A stretch of DNA of 64,000 nucleotides from Corynebacterium sp. ACRPH (lineage in GTDB: Bacteria > Actinomycetota > Actinomycetes > Mycobacteriales > Mycobacteriaceae): positions 62,001 to 126,000 of the forward strand of contig NZ_JAKRND010000004.1 of NCBI RefSeq assembly GCF_022347285.1. The letters are read 5' to 3'. Both the position numbers and the translations under genes were made by a program. The notes beneath the pieces were generated by a model, which had not been told where the DNA came from, ran no database searches, and was given only the letters and a program-made list of their open reading frames with translations. Positions 39,106 through 47,200 of this stretch are shown here, in pieces (within the stretch, counting starts at the first letter, position 1; each line of letters begins with the position of its first letter).

Positions 39106-40271
39106 GTGGCCATCCTTTCGTGCGCCTTGGCTCGGGCTTCGCGCTCTGCCGCCAGCACATCTTCGAGTTCGTTAGGTTCGGCGGACAGGTGCTGACAGGT
39201 CTCCATGGTTGCCGCAACCGTGTCCACAATCCGGGGGAAGCTCAGCCGGCCGTTGAGGAACTCGACGGCTGCTTCCTCGTTCGCAGCATTATAAACCGCG
39301 GGCATCGTCCCGCCGGCAGTGACCGCCTGGCGTGCCAGGATTACGGCCGGGAAGACCTCGTCGTCCAAGGGCTCGAAGTGCCAGTCGGTTGCCTGGGAAA
39401 AGTCCAGCTTGGGCTGAGCATCCGCGATGCGGTCGGGCCAGCCGAGGGCCAGGGAGATCGGCAGCTTCATCGACGGCGGAGAGGCCTGGGCGATCGTCGC
39501 CCCGTCGATGAAGGTGACCATGGAGTGGACGATCGACTGCGGGTGGACGGTCACGTCGATCTTCTCGGCGGGAATGCCGAATAGCAGGCTGGCCTCGATC
39601 AGCTCCAGGCCCTTGTTGACCATCGTCGCGGAGTTAAGGGTGTTCATCTGCCCCATCGACCAGGTCGGGTGGTTTGCGGCCTGCAGCGGGGTGACGTCCT
39701 CCAGCTGGGCGCGCGTGTAGCCGCGGAACGGCCCGCCCGAGGCGGTGAGCACCAGCGAGTCGACCTCGTCCACCCGCCCGGAGCGCAGGCATTGCGCCAT
39801 CGCGGAGTGCTCGGAATCCACGGGGATCAGCTGCCCTTCGTCCGCCGCCTTCAGAACCAGCTGGCCGCCTGCGACGAGGGATTCCTTATTCGCCAGCGCC
39901 AGCTTCGCCTTGGTGCCCAGAGTCGCCAGGGTCGCATCAAGGCCCAGAGAGCCGACCAGGGCGTTCAGAATGACGTCGCCCTCCCCCAGCTCCGGACCGA
40001 TGGCCTCGACCAGCTCGCGGGCAGAATCCTTGCCCCGGATGCAGTGGGCGCCGAACTCCCCGTCCAGCCACTCCGCCGTGTGCTCGGAGGCCACCGCCAC
40101 GCGCGCGAGGTCCAGCCCGAAGTCGCGGACCTGCTGGGCCAGCACCTCCGGCTTGGAGCCGTGCGCGGAAATGCCAACTAGCTCGAAGCGCTCTGGGTTA
40201 TCCGCCATCACCTCCAGTGCTTGGGTGCCGATGGATCCGGTGCTGCCTAGGACTACTACTCGCGTTTTCAC
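39090..40271 (-). CDS. dxr: 1-deoxy-D-xylulose 5-phosphate reductoisomerase
   Basis: Second step of the MEP pathway, NADPH-dependent formation of MEP, the target of fosmidomycin. 393 residues: [15 protein letters not shown] (NADPH), [22 protein letters not shown] and TASGGPFRG, with [12 protein letters not shown] at 40271 (VKTRVVV) is chosen over a 15-residue extension since TAGAAT (40284-40279) lies 7 nt upstream. One copy of the dispersed GGCGTCACCAA motif lies directly upstream of that -10. Confidence 0.97.
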   Translation of the reverse strand: MKTRVVVLGSTGSIGTQALEVMADNPERFELVGISAHGSKPEVLAQQVRDFGLDLARVAVASEHTAEWLDGEFGAHCIRGKDSARELVEAIGPELGEGDVILNALVGSLGLDATLATLGTKAKLALANKESLVAGGQLVLKAADEGQLIPVDSEHSAMAQCLRSGRVDEVDSLVLTASGGPFRGYTRAQLEDVTPLQAANHPTWSMGQMNTLNSATMVNKGLELIEASLLFGIPAEKIDVTVHPQSIVHSMVTFIDGATIAQASPPSMKLPISLALGWPDRIADAQPKLDFSQATDWHFEPLDDEVFPAVILARQAVTAGGTMPAVYNAANEEAAVEFLNGRLSFPRIVDTVAATMETCQHLSAEPNELEDVLAAEREARAKAHERMATWLSD

Positions 40272-40278
40272 GCGGTCT

Positions 40279-40284
40279 ATTCTA
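40279..40284 (-). promoter_or_regulatory. -10 element TAGAAT of dxr
   Basis: On the minus strand TAGAAT ends 7 nt before the GTG start. The motif copy at 40306-40286 covers the -20 to -40 zone, so it could act as an activator site here. Confidence 0.5.
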
Positions 40285-40285
40285 T

Positions 40286-40306
40286 TTCTTTTCTTGGTGA
40301 CGCCCC
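40286..40306 (-). repeat. Dispersed motif copy A (GGCGTCACCAA + A-rich tail)
   Basis: Minus strand reads GGGGCGTCACCAAGAAAAG. Intergenic, immediately upstream of the dxr -10. The 11-base core equals copies B, C and D. Confidence 0.6.
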
Positions 40307-40423
40307 GTCTCCCCACCTAAATTGGGTATTTTCCTGCCCATGCCTGGGCGCGGATAGGGACAATCTCGTCCCAATGTGTCAAAATAGCGGGGATAGAATT
40401 TTTTTGACTTTCAGGAGGAAACG

Positions 40424-40825
40424 GTGGCGCAACACTCTAAGGAAGCTGAAGTTTACAACGGCGTATCCACTGCGGACGTTCCGTCTGCGGCCTGGGGCTG
40501 GAGCGAGCTTCCGCGTCGCGGAATCATTACCGCCGGTGTCATCGGCGGCCTGTTCTTGCTGGGCATGCTGTTCGGCAACCACAAGGGCAACGTTGAGAAT
40601 ATTTGGCTGATCGTGTTGGCAGTCGTGGTCTTCCTCGGCGTTGGTCTGTGGGTGGCCCGCCCGACTTTCAAGCAGCGCACGACCGTTACCGCTCGCAACA
40701 AGCCCGAGGGCCATGTGGAGCCGGTGTGGTCCGCTGACCAGCTGAACCTGACGGGTGCTTACGCCGACCTGAGCGACGATGAGCTGCGTAGCCAGAACAT
40801 CGACCCGGCTACGCTGAACCGCTAA
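40424..40825 (+). CDS. DUF2631 membrane protein
   Basis: Small membrane protein of unknown function, 133 residues, with two hydrophobic segments in the middle (GIITAGVIGGLFLLGMLFG and IWLIVLAVVVFLGVGLWVA) and polar ends. It matches the DUF2631 family of Corynebacteriales, usually found near dxr as here. The start is GTG at 40424 with a strong AGGAGG 7 nt upstream. It is divergent from dxr. Confidence 0.8.
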   Translation: MAQHSKEAEVYNGVSTADVPSAAWGWSELPRRGIITAGVIGGLFLLGMLFGNHKGNVENIWLIVLAVVVFLGVGLWVARPTFKQRTTVTARNKPEGHVEPVWSADQLNLTGAYADLSDDELRSQNIDPATLNR

Positions 40826-40871
40826 CTCTGACCGGCTAGTTTCTAGTTTATAGCCCCAAGAATTTTTTAAC

Positions 40872-40903
40872 TGCGCAGGCTCTTTTAGGGTCTGCGCATT
40901 TTA
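40872..40903 (+). terminator. Terminator of the DUF2631 gene
   Basis: TGCGCAG (40872-40878) pairs with CTGCGCA (40892-40898), followed by TTTTATTA. It ends just before the convergent rlmN stop. Confidence 0.7.
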
Positions 40904-42001
40904 TTATCGTTCTTCTGCCGCCAGCTGACCACAGGCAGCCGCGATCTCCTGCCCCTTGGTATCACGCACAGTGCAGGGCACCCCCTGGGCTTCCACGCGG
41001 CGGACGAACTCGTCCTGCCGGTCCTTCGGGGAGGCATCCCACTTGGAGCCGGGCGTGGGGTTCAGCGGAATCAGATTGACGTGCACCTTCGTGCCCAGCG
41101 CCCCGCGTAGCTTCTTCCCCAGCAGATCCGCGCGCCACGGCTGGTCGTTCATGTCGCGAATCAGGGCGTACTCAATGGAAACACGCCGGCCGGAGGTATC
41201 CGCGTAGTAGCGCGCGGCATCCAGCACCTCCTCCACCGACCAGCGGTTGTTCACGGGGACGAGCTCGTCGCGCAGCTCATCGTCCGGAGTGTGCAGGGAA
41301 ACCGCCAGGCGAACCTTCATCTCCTCGTCCGCCAGCTTGCGGATCGCCGGGGCCAGGCCGACCGTCGACACGGTGATGTTGCGCTGGGAAATGCCGAAGC
41401 CATCCGGCGCGGGCGCGGACACCTTGCGGATGGTGTCCACCACGCGCTTGTAGTTGGCCAGCGGCTCCCCCATGCCCATGAACACGATGTTGGACAGGCG
41501 ACCGCCCTCCTCCTGCATCGTGCTTGCAGCCGCGCGGGCCTGCTCCACCATCTCGCCGACGGAGAGGTTGCGATCCAAGCCACCCTGGCCTGTCGCGCAG
41601 AACGGGCAAGCCATGCCGCAGCCCGCCTGGGAGGAAATGCACAACGTGGCGCGCCCCGGGTAGCGCATCAGCACACTCTCCAGCATCGTGCCATCGTGCA
41701 ATCGCCACAGCGTCTTACGCGTCTCCCCGTCGTCGGCCTCCATGTTGCGCATGGGGTGCATCAGCTCGGGGAATAGAGCTTCCTTCACCGACGCGCGCTT
41801 AGACTCGGGCAGGTCCGTCATCTCCATCGGGTCGCCCTGCAAGCGACCGTAGTATTGACGCCGAATCTGATCCGCCCGGAACTTCGGCAGACCGAGCTCC
41901 TGCACACGCTCCTTGAGCGTCTCCTCATCGAGATCTGCCATGTGTACCGGCGGCATACCCCTTTTGGGTGCTGCGAACTGAAGTTTTACTGGTGTAGCCA
42001 T
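40904..42001 (-). CDS. rlmN: 23S rRNA (A2503-C2)/tRNA (A37-C2) methyltransferase
   Basis: Radical-SAM methyltransferase that makes 2-methyladenosine in 23S rRNA and some tRNAs. 365 residues. The cluster motif is [11 protein letters not shown] (CxxxCxxC) near residue 125; the partner Cys near the C-terminus is in [20 protein letters not shown] is also present. ATG at 42001 (MATPVKLQ) is preferred over a 20-residue extension. Divergent from the LapA-like gene. Confidence 0.96.
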   Translation of the reverse strand: MATPVKLQFAAPKRGMPPVHMADLDEETLKERVQELGLPKFRADQIRRQYYGRLQGDPMEMTDLPESKRASVKEALFPELMHPMRNMEADDGETRKTLWRLHDGTMLESVLMRYPGRATLCISSQAGCGMACPFCATGQGGLDRNLSVGEMVEQARAAASTMQEEGGRLSNIVFMGMGEPLANYKRVVDTIRKVSAPAPDGFGISQRNITVSTVGLAPAIRKLADEEMKVRLAVSLHTPDDELRDELVPVNNRWSVEEVLDAARYYADTSGRRVSIEYALIRDMNDQPWRADLLGKKLRGALGTKVHVNLIPLNPTPGSKWDASPKDRQDEFVRRVEAQGVPCTVRDTKGQEIAAACGQLAAEER

Positions 42002-42087
42002 GATGCGCCCATTATTGCACGTAACGGGGGTAACCCTCACATTGCAAAAATCTGAACCCAACCAGGTTATGCCGTTGAATGGTAGGT

Positions 42088-42480
42088 ATGAGCGACAACA
42101 ACCGGAAGTCCGTACCGCAGCCGACTAACAAGCAATCGCCTAACACTCCCTCGCACCCGCCGACAACGCACACTAACCCTCCGGCTGGAACGCCGGCGCA
42201 GATTCCGGCGTCACCAAAAAAGAACAGCGAGCACCGCGAGGTGAAGAAGACCCTGGCGGGAACGACGTGGGTGGCGCTTATCGTCGGCGTGCTGCTGCTG
42301 ATCCTGTTGCTGGTGTTTATCCTGCAGAATCAGGAATCCGCGGAGCTGCAGCTGCTGGGGTGGACGATGACCTTCCCGATTGGCGTGGGCATGCTGATCG
42401 CCGCGATTGTCGGGGCGCTGATCATGGCGCTGGTCGGCGGCGTGCGCATCGTGCAGCTACGCAAGCAGGTTACGGAATAG
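42088..42480 (+). CDS. LapA-domain (DUF1049) membrane protein
   Basis: 130 residues. A Pro/Thr/Asn-rich cytoplasmic N-terminus (about 55 residues) is followed by two membrane segments, with [21 protein letters not shown] between them, the hallmark of the LapA/DUF1049 family linked to lipopolysaccharide or envelope assembly in other bacteria. Function here unknown. ATG at 42088 (MSDNNRK) is chosen; one three codons upstream is in frame. The N-terminal ASPKK stretch is encoded by copy D of the dispersed motif. Confidence 0.75.
   Translation: MSDNNRKSVPQPTNKQSPNTPSHPPTTHTNPPAGTPAQIPASPKKNSEHREVKKTLAGTTWVALIVGVLLLILLLVFILQNQESAELQLLGWTMTFPIGVGMLIAAIVGALIMALVGGVRIVQLRKQVTE
42207..42224 (+). repeat. 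Dispersed motif copy D, inside the LapA-like gene
   Basis: Plus strand reads GGCGTCACCAAAAAAGAA, in frame as A-S-P-K-K-N, using the A-ending codons TCA CCA AAA that are uncommon in this GC-rich DNA. Confidence 0.6.
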
Positions 42481-42506
42481 CTACACGCCGCTGCTACACG
42501 CCGCTG
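42481..42506. repeat. 13-bp tandem duplication at the cdsA 3' end
   Basis: CTACACGCCGCTG occurs twice in direct succession (42481-42493 and 42494-42506). The second copy carries the cdsA stop codon, the first a spare copy of it. Confidence 0.9.
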
Positions 42507-43348
42507 AGCATATTCAGCACAACCCAGGTGATCATCGCCGACGGCAACATGCCGTCCAGGCGATCCATCAGGCCACCGTGGCCTGGCAGCATACCGGACA
42601 TGTCCTTGATCCCGAGGTCGCGCTTGAACTGCGACTCCACCAGGTCACCGAGGGTGGCGCAGCAGGCCAGCCCCGGCCCCAGCAGCAGACCGACCCAGAA
42701 CGGGCCGGAAAGCAGCAACGTCACGCAGGCCACACCGATGGCGGTGGATAGGATCAGCGAGCCGGCGAAGCCCTCCCAGGACTTCTTGGGGCTCACCGCG
42801 GGCGCCATCGGGTGGGTGCCGAAAAGCACACCGGCGATGTAACCGCCCACGTCGGAACCCACAACGCACAACATGAACGTGACGATGAAGGCCCAGCCGT
42901 CGATGTGATCGCGTTGCATACGGGACAGCATGGCCGCGAAGCTACCGAACAGGGGGATCCACGTCAGCACAAAGACGCCGACCGCCGTATCCCGCAGATA
43001 GTTATGCGGCGGCGAGGACCGCCCGTAGTGAAATAGGCGCGTGACCATCAGCAGCAACACGCTGATGACGAAGCCCGCGAGCGCACCCGTCGGGCCGAAG
43101 GGCCACGAGAGCCACACGATCACCTGTGCGCCCAAAAAAAGGACGGCCAAGTTCAACACATAGCCGCCCTCGTAGAGCCGACGCCAGACCTCGTAGACCG
43201 CCAGCGACAAAGCCAGAGCCACCAGCGGATACCACGCGAAAGGGGTAAAAAGCCCCGCGATGGCGATGGCACCCAGAAATACGCCAACGCCGATGGCCTG
43301 TTTCAGATCCCGGCCGGGACCATTCTTGGGTTTCGGGCGAGCAACGAT
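42494..43348 (-). CDS. cdsA: Phosphatidate cytidylyltransferase (CDP-DAG synthase), start codon atypical
   Basis: Integral membrane enzyme making CDP-diacylglycerol for phosphatidylinositol, cardiolipin and PIM synthesis. The full CDS signature is present near the C-terminus (QFKRDLGIKDMSGMLPGHGG then DRLD), along with SPKKSWEGFAGS. The reading frame stays open from the frr stop, and the conserved N-terminal segment NGPGRDLKQAIGVGVFLGA is encoded upstream of the first GTG (43222), yet no ATG, GTG or TTG exists there. I place the start provisionally at ATC (43348), 10 nt after GAAAGG, which gives 284 residues, the normal length. Starting at GTG 43222 would give 242 and remove the first membrane helix. 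Confidence 0.85.
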   Translation of the reverse strand: MVARPKPKNGPGRDLKQAIGVGVFLGAIAIAGLFTPFAWYPLVALALSLAVYEVWRRLYEGGYVLNLAVLFLGAQVIVWLSWPFGPTGALAGFVISVLLLMVTRLFHYGRSSPPHNYLRDTAVGVFVLTWIPLFGSFAAMLSRMQRDHIDGWAFIVTFMLCVVGSDVGGYIAGVLFGTHPMAPAVSPKKSWEGFAGSLILSTAIGVACVTLLLSGPFWVGLLLGPGLACCATLGDLVESQFKRDLGIKDMSGMLPGHGGLMDRLDGMLPSAMITWVVLNMLSGV

Positions 43349-43390
43349 GAGAAATCGGCCTTTCGTGCGCGGGGCTAGCAGGCGCTCGAG

Positions 43391-43948
43391 TTAAACCTCG
43401 AGCAGTTCCTTCTCCTTGGCCTCGACCAGGGAATCAACCTGCTCGACATAGTTGTGGGTGATCTTCTCCAGATCCTTCTCAGCCGCACGGACCTCGTCCT
43501 CGCCGGCCTCGCCGTCCTTCTGGATCTTGCCCAGCTGCTCCATGCCCTTGCGGCGGATGTTGCGGATGGCGATCTTCGCGTCCTCGCCCTTGGACTTGGC
43601 CATCTTGACCATTTCCTTGCGTCGCTCCTCAGTGAGCTGCGGGATCGTGACGCGCAGCACCTGGCCGTCGTTGGTGGGGTTGACGCCCAGGTCGGAGTTG
43701 CGGATAGCGTTTTCGATCGCATCCATGGTGGACTGCTCGTAGGGCTTGATCAGCAGCATGCGGGGCTCCGGAACACTGATGGTGGCCATCTGGGTGATCG
43801 GAGTGTGAACGCCGTAGTACTCGGCGACAACACCATTGAACATGGAGGGGTTCGCGCGACCGGTGCGGATGGTTGTCAGATCCTCGCGGGCGTGCTCCAC
43901 GGAGCTAGTCATGCGCTCTTCGGACTCAAGCAGAATATCGTCAATCAT
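43391..43948 (-). CDS. frr: Ribosome recycling factor
   Basis: Splits post-termination ribosomes with EF-G. 185 residues, the standard length, with family motifs [19 protein letters not shown] and an [14 protein letters not shown] helix. TAAATT (43961-43956) lies 7 nt before the ATG, so it may have its own leaderless promoter in addition to readthrough from pyrH, 62 nt upstream. cdsA follows after 42 nt. Confidence 0.97.
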   Translation of the reverse strand: MIDDILLESEERMTSSVEHAREDLTTIRTGRANPSMFNGVVAEYYGVHTPITQMATISVPEPRMLLIKPYEQSTMDAIENAIRNSDLGVNPTNDGQVLRVTIPQLTEERRKEMVKMAKSKGEDAKIAIRNIRRKGMEQLGKIQKDGEAGEDEVRAAEKDLEKITHNYVEQVDSLVEAKEKELLEV

Positions 43949-44010
43949 GATTAGAAATTTACCAGCCTACGGTGGGGATATGGGTTTAAGGATCGGGTTG
44001 TGTTGGCTCT

Positions 44011-44751
44011 TTAGCGGGCGCCGACGTTGCTGTCGACCAGCGTGCCGATGCGCTCGCCGGCGATGGCGCGGGCGATGTTGCCCTCGGTGAGCAGGTTGAA
44101 CACCAGGATCGGCATCTTGTTATCCATGCACAGGGAGAACGCGGTGGCGTCGGCGACCTTGAGCCCCTTCTCGATGACCTCCCACGGGGTGATCTCGTGG
44201 AAGAGCTCCGCCTCCGGGTTGGTGCGCGGATCGTCGCTGTACACGCCGTCGACGGCCTTGGCCATTAGCAGTACCTCGCAGCCGATCTCCAGGGCGCGCT
44301 GTGCGGCGGTGGTGTCAGTGGAGAAGTACGGCATGCCCATGCCCGCGCCGAAGATAACCACGCGCCCCTTCTCCAGGTGACGGGAGGCGCGCAGCGGCAG
44401 GTAGGGCTCGGCAACCTGCGTCATTTGGATGGCAGTCTGCACGCGGCAGTCCACGCCCTCCTGCTCGAGGAAGTCCTGCAGGGCCAGGCAGTTCATGACC
44501 GTGCCGAGCATGCCCATGTAGTCGGAGCGGGAGCGGTCCAGGCCGCGCTGCTGCAGCTCTGCGCCGCGGAAGAAGTTGCCGCCGCCGATAACCACGGCAA
44601 CCTCCACGCCGGACTTGGAAACCTCCGCGATCTGTCGTGCCACGTTCTGCACGACGTCGGGGTCGATGCCGACCTTGCCGCCGCCGAACATCTCACCCCC
44701 CAGCTTCAACATAACGCGCTTGTAGCCTTCGCGGTTTTCGGCTGTAGTCAC
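44011..44751 (-). CDS. pyrH: Uridylate kinase (UMP kinase)
   Basis: Phosphorylates UMP to UDP, hexameric and allosterically controlled by GTP and UTP. 246 residues with [22 protein letters not shown], and [13 protein letters not shown]-like [18 protein letters not shown] at 44751 (VTTAENREG) is chosen because AAAGGAG lies 8 nt upstream; the in-frame ATG 14 codons earlier would place that site inside the gene. Downstream of tsf after a terminator and a repeat block. Confidence 0.95.
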   Translation of the reverse strand: MTTAENREGYKRVMLKLGGEMFGGGKVGIDPDVVQNVARQIAEVSKSGVEVAVVIGGGNFFRGAELQQRGLDRSRSDYMGMLGTVMNCLALQDFLEQEGVDCRVQTAIQMTQVAEPYLPLRASRHLEKGRVVIFGAGMGMPYFSTDTTAAQRALEIGCEVLLMAKAVDGVYSDDPRTNPEAELFHEITPWEVIEKGLKVADATAFSLCMDNKMPILVFNLLTEGNIARAIAGERIGTLVDSNVGAR

Positions 44752-44810
44752 CGGGGAATCTCCTTTGTCGACGTGTTTTGCACTGCTGGCCATACTACCC
44801 CACCCAAGGC

Positions 44811-44849
44811 ATGGAAAAAGGCCCCGGCGCCCTTTCGCGCGCCGGAGCC
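44811..44849 (-). terminator. Rho-independent terminator between tsf and pyrH
   Basis: On the minus strand an 11-bp stem (44849-44839 with 44830-44820) is followed by CTTTTTCC. It should end the rpsB-tsf transcript. Confidence 0.8.
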
Positions 44850-44853
44850 TCTA

Positions 44854-44895
44854 CCGGAAAATTTTCCGGAGTGTACAGACTGTACAGGCTGTACA
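44854..44895. repeat. Palindrome plus three TGTACA repeats between tsf and pyrH
   Basis: A perfect 16-bp palindrome CCGGAAAATTTTCCGG (44854-44869) is followed by three TGTACA hexamers at 44872, 44881 and 44890, spaced exactly 9 bp (unit TGTACAGRC). All lie between the tsf stop and the terminator stem. Confidence 0.85.
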
Positions 44896-44899
44896 AGCC

Positions 44900-45718
44900 C
44901 TAAGCCTGGCCAACCTCGAAGCGCTTGAAGCCCTTCAGGGTCACGCCGGCCTCGTCCATAACCTGCTTAACAGACTTCTTGGACTCGGTGACGGACGGCT
45001 GATCCAGCAGGCAAACGTCCTTGAAGTAGCCCTTCAGACGGCCCTCGATGATGTTCGGCAGAGCCTTCTCTGGCTTGCCCTCCTCGCGGGCGGTAGCCTC
45101 GGCGATCTCGCGCTCCTTAGCGACGGTCTCAGCCGGGACCTCGTCGCTGCTCAGGAACTTAGCCTTCAGAGCGGCAACCTGCATAGCGGCGGCCTTGGCT
45201 GCGCCCTCGTCGTCGCCCTCGTAGGCAACCAGCACGCCAACTGCCGGCGGCAGGTCAGCGGAGCGGTGGTGCATATAGACAGCGACCTTGTCGCCCTCGA
45301 TGGTGGTGGCGCGCTTCAGCTCCAGCTTCTCGCCGATCTTTGCGGACAGCTGCTGCAGAGCGTCGACAGCCTTCTGGCCGTCGACCTCGACTGCCTCGAG
45401 CTCCTCGCGGGAGTTAGCCTTAACCTCGGCTGCAGCGGCTGCGACCTTGTCGGCAAACTCGATGAACTCGGAGTTCTTAGCCACGAAGTCGGTCTCAGCG
45501 TTGACCTCGATCATGGTGCTACCGGAAACGGCGATCAGGCCCTCGGAGGCGGAGCGCTCTGCGCGCTTGCCGACGTCCTTGGCGCCCTTGATGCGCAGGA
45601 TCTCGATGGCCTTGTCGAAGTCGCCAGCGGCTTCTTCCAGGGCCTTCTTGCAGTCCATCATGCCGGCGCCGGTGATCTCGCGGAGCTTCTTAACGTCTGC
45701 AGCGGTGTAGTTCGCCAT
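44900..45718 (-). CDS. tsf: Elongation factor Ts
   Basis: Nucleotide exchange factor for EF-Tu. 272 residues. N-terminal UBA-like domain [24 protein letters not shown], and the core motif [11 protein letters not shown]. The ATG follows AAGGAGG at good spacing. Downstream of rpsB by 171 nt with a long hairpin between, the conserved rpsB-tsf pair. Confidence 0.98.
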   Translation of the reverse strand: MANYTAADVKKLREITGAGMMDCKKALEEAAGDFDKAIEILRIKGAKDVGKRAERSASEGLIAVSGSTMIEVNAETDFVAKNSEFIEFADKVAAAAAEVKANSREELEAVEVDGQKAVDALQQLSAKIGEKLELKRATTIEGDKVAVYMHHRSADLPPAVGVLVAYEGDDEGAAKAAAMQVAALKAKFLSSDEVPAETVAKEREIAEATAREEGKPEKALPNIIEGRLKGYFKDVCLLDQPSVTESKKSVKQVMDEAGVTLKGFKRFEVGQA

Positions 45719-45811
45719 GTGGGGCGATCCTCCTTCTGGTGGAAGTGTTCATAGTGGCTGAAATAACAGTTTCTAAATTCAGTCCTGGTTTCCAGCCTAG
45801 GTTACAAGTAA

Positions 45812-45865
45812 CGCCCACGCCCGTCGGACACGGGTCTGAAACTGTGTCCCATACGGGGGTGGGCG
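45812..45865 (-). other. Long hairpin between rpsB and tsf
   Basis: Imperfect 20-bp stem: 45812-45831 pairs with 45844-45865 (CGCCCAC/GTGGGCG, CCCGT/ACGGG and GGACAC/GTGTCC blocks). On the minus strand only a weak T-rich end follows (GTTACTTGT), so it may attenuate or process rather than fully terminate. Confidence 0.6.
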
Positions 45866-45889
45866 CTAAATCGCTAGCTCTAAAGCAGC

Positions 45890-46711
45890 TTATGCCTCGG
45901 TGTTGCCCTCGGCCTTTGCCTCAGCCTGAGCCTCTTCGGCGGGAGCCTCGGTCTTCTCGGCCTCAGCCGGTGCCTTGTCGGCGTCGCCAGCAGCTTCCTT
46001 GGCTGCAGCCTCCTGGCGCTCGGCGCGAGCCTGACGGCCAGCCTCGACTGCGGAGGAGATGATGCTGGTCAGCAGGTTTGCGGAGCGGATTGCGTCATCG
46101 TTGCCCGGGATCGGGTAGTCAACAACGTCCGGGTCACAGTTGGTGTCCAGGATTGCAACGACCGGGATGTTCAGCTTCTGTGCCTCGGAGACAGCGATGT
46201 GCTCCTTGTTGGTATCGACGATCCACAGGGCGGACGGAGTCTTGGTCATGTCCGCGATGCCACCGAGGACGCGCTCCAGCTTGTTGCGCTCGCGGGTCAG
46301 CATCAGAACTTCCTTCTTGGTGCGGCCCTTGTAGCCGTCCTCAGCTGCATCCATTGCCTGCAGCTCCTTGAGGCGGTGCAGACGCTTAGCAACGGTCTGG
46401 AAGTTGGTCAGCATGCCGCCGAGCCAGCGGTGGTTCACGTAGGGCATGCCCACGCGCTCTGCCTCGTTGGCAACTGCTTCCTGGGCCTGCTTCTTGGTGC
46501 CGACGTACAGGATGTTGCCGCCGTGGGCGACGGTCTCCTTGACGAACTCGTATGCCTCGTCGATGTAGGTCAGGGTCTGCTGCAGGTCGATGATGTAGAT
46601 GCCGTTGCGGTCGGTGAAGATGAAGCGCTTCATCTTCGGGTTCCAACGGCGGGTCTGGTGACCGAAGTGGACACCAGCGTCCAGCAGCTCGCGCATAGTA
46701 ACAACAGCCAT
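45890..46711 (-). CDS. rpsB: 30S ribosomal protein S2
   Basis: Last-joining protein of the 30S subunit. 273 residues: [34 protein letters not shown] and the classical DTNCDPD. About 45 acidic Ala/Glu-rich residues at the C-terminus are common in Actinobacteria. The ATG starting [10 protein letters not shown] is conserved; a 22-residue extension is rejected. No Shine-Dalgarno precedes the ATG (CCCTGTAACACC), and no TANNNT at leaderless distance, so initiation may rely on the structured leader upstream. Confidence 0.97.
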   Translation of the reverse strand: MAVVTMRELLDAGVHFGHQTRRWNPKMKRFIFTDRNGIYIIDLQQTLTYIDEAYEFVKETVAHGGNILYVGTKKQAQEAVANEAERVGMPYVNHRWLGGMLTNFQTVAKRLHRLKELQAMDAAEDGYKGRTKKEVLMLTRERNKLERVLGGIADMTKTPSALWIVDTNKEHIAVSEAQKLNIPVVAILDTNCDPDVVDYPIPGNDDAIRSANLLTSIISSAVEAGRQARAERQEAAAKEAAGDADKAPAEAEKTEAPAEEAQAEAKAEGNTEA

Positions 46712-46995
46712 GGTGTTACAGGGGCGTATTTCTTCTAGCCGACCGTGTGGTCGGCGCCGCCCCTTCCTCGCTTTCAAAGTTTAGGGTTTGACGGTTTTCT
46801 TCACGATGCACTCGACACTCACTGTACGTGCGTGGCTTATGCACCATCCTGGCAGATAGTCCCCGGTGTAGCTGTGGCTCGCCATGTTCGCCCGCTTCTT
46901 CTAGCGGGACCGTGCTGGTGAGCCATTAGGTGGGGTGCGAATATCTACGCGTAGTCAGTCGCCTTACTCCGCCTCTCGGTCTTCGCGAAACCGAG
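46712..46995 (-). promoter_or_regulatory. Structured 5' region of rpsB
   Basis: Several inverted repeats lie in this gene-free stretch: GCCGACC/GGTCGGC (46738-46744 with 46749-46755, GNRA-size loop), a nested stem (GGCTCGCC 46876-46883 with GGTGAGCC 46917-46924, inner CCCGCT/AGCGGG), and CTCGGT/ACCGAG (46975-46980 with 46990-46995). S2 leaders regulate rpsB in other phyla; this fits that idea but I do not recognise a named motif. Confidence 0.45.
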
Positions 46996-47120
46996 TGCAC
47001 TCTCTTGAAATCGGGCGTATCAAGAAAGCGCGACAGACGAATCCGGACATACTGCGCTTGCTACCCTACCCCCACTCACGCTGCCTAAACAAGTCCTGTT
47101 GTCGCGCGTTTTGCCGTTTC

Positions 47121-47145
47121 TGTGGACAACTTTGAGTTATCCACA
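47121..47145. other. Inverted pair of DnaA-box-like sequences
   Basis: TGTGGACAA (47121-47129, reverse complement TTGTCCACA) and TTATCCACA (47137-47145) face each other with 7 bp between. Both match the DnaA box pattern TTRTCCACA used by high-GC Gram-positives. They lie in the 489-nt gene-free stretch between rpsB and the M23 gene. Confidence 0.6.
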
Positions 47146-47162
47146 GCCCCGCCGATTCGCCC

Positions 47163-47182
47163 TTTCTTTTTGGTGACGCCCC
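47163..47182 (-). repeat. Dispersed motif copy B
   Basis: Minus strand reads GGCGTCACCAAAAAGAAA. Intergenic, 18 nt before the M23 gene start and 18 nt after the DnaA-box pair. Confidence 0.6.
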
Positions 47183-47200
47183 CACGCATCATCTTTAGCC

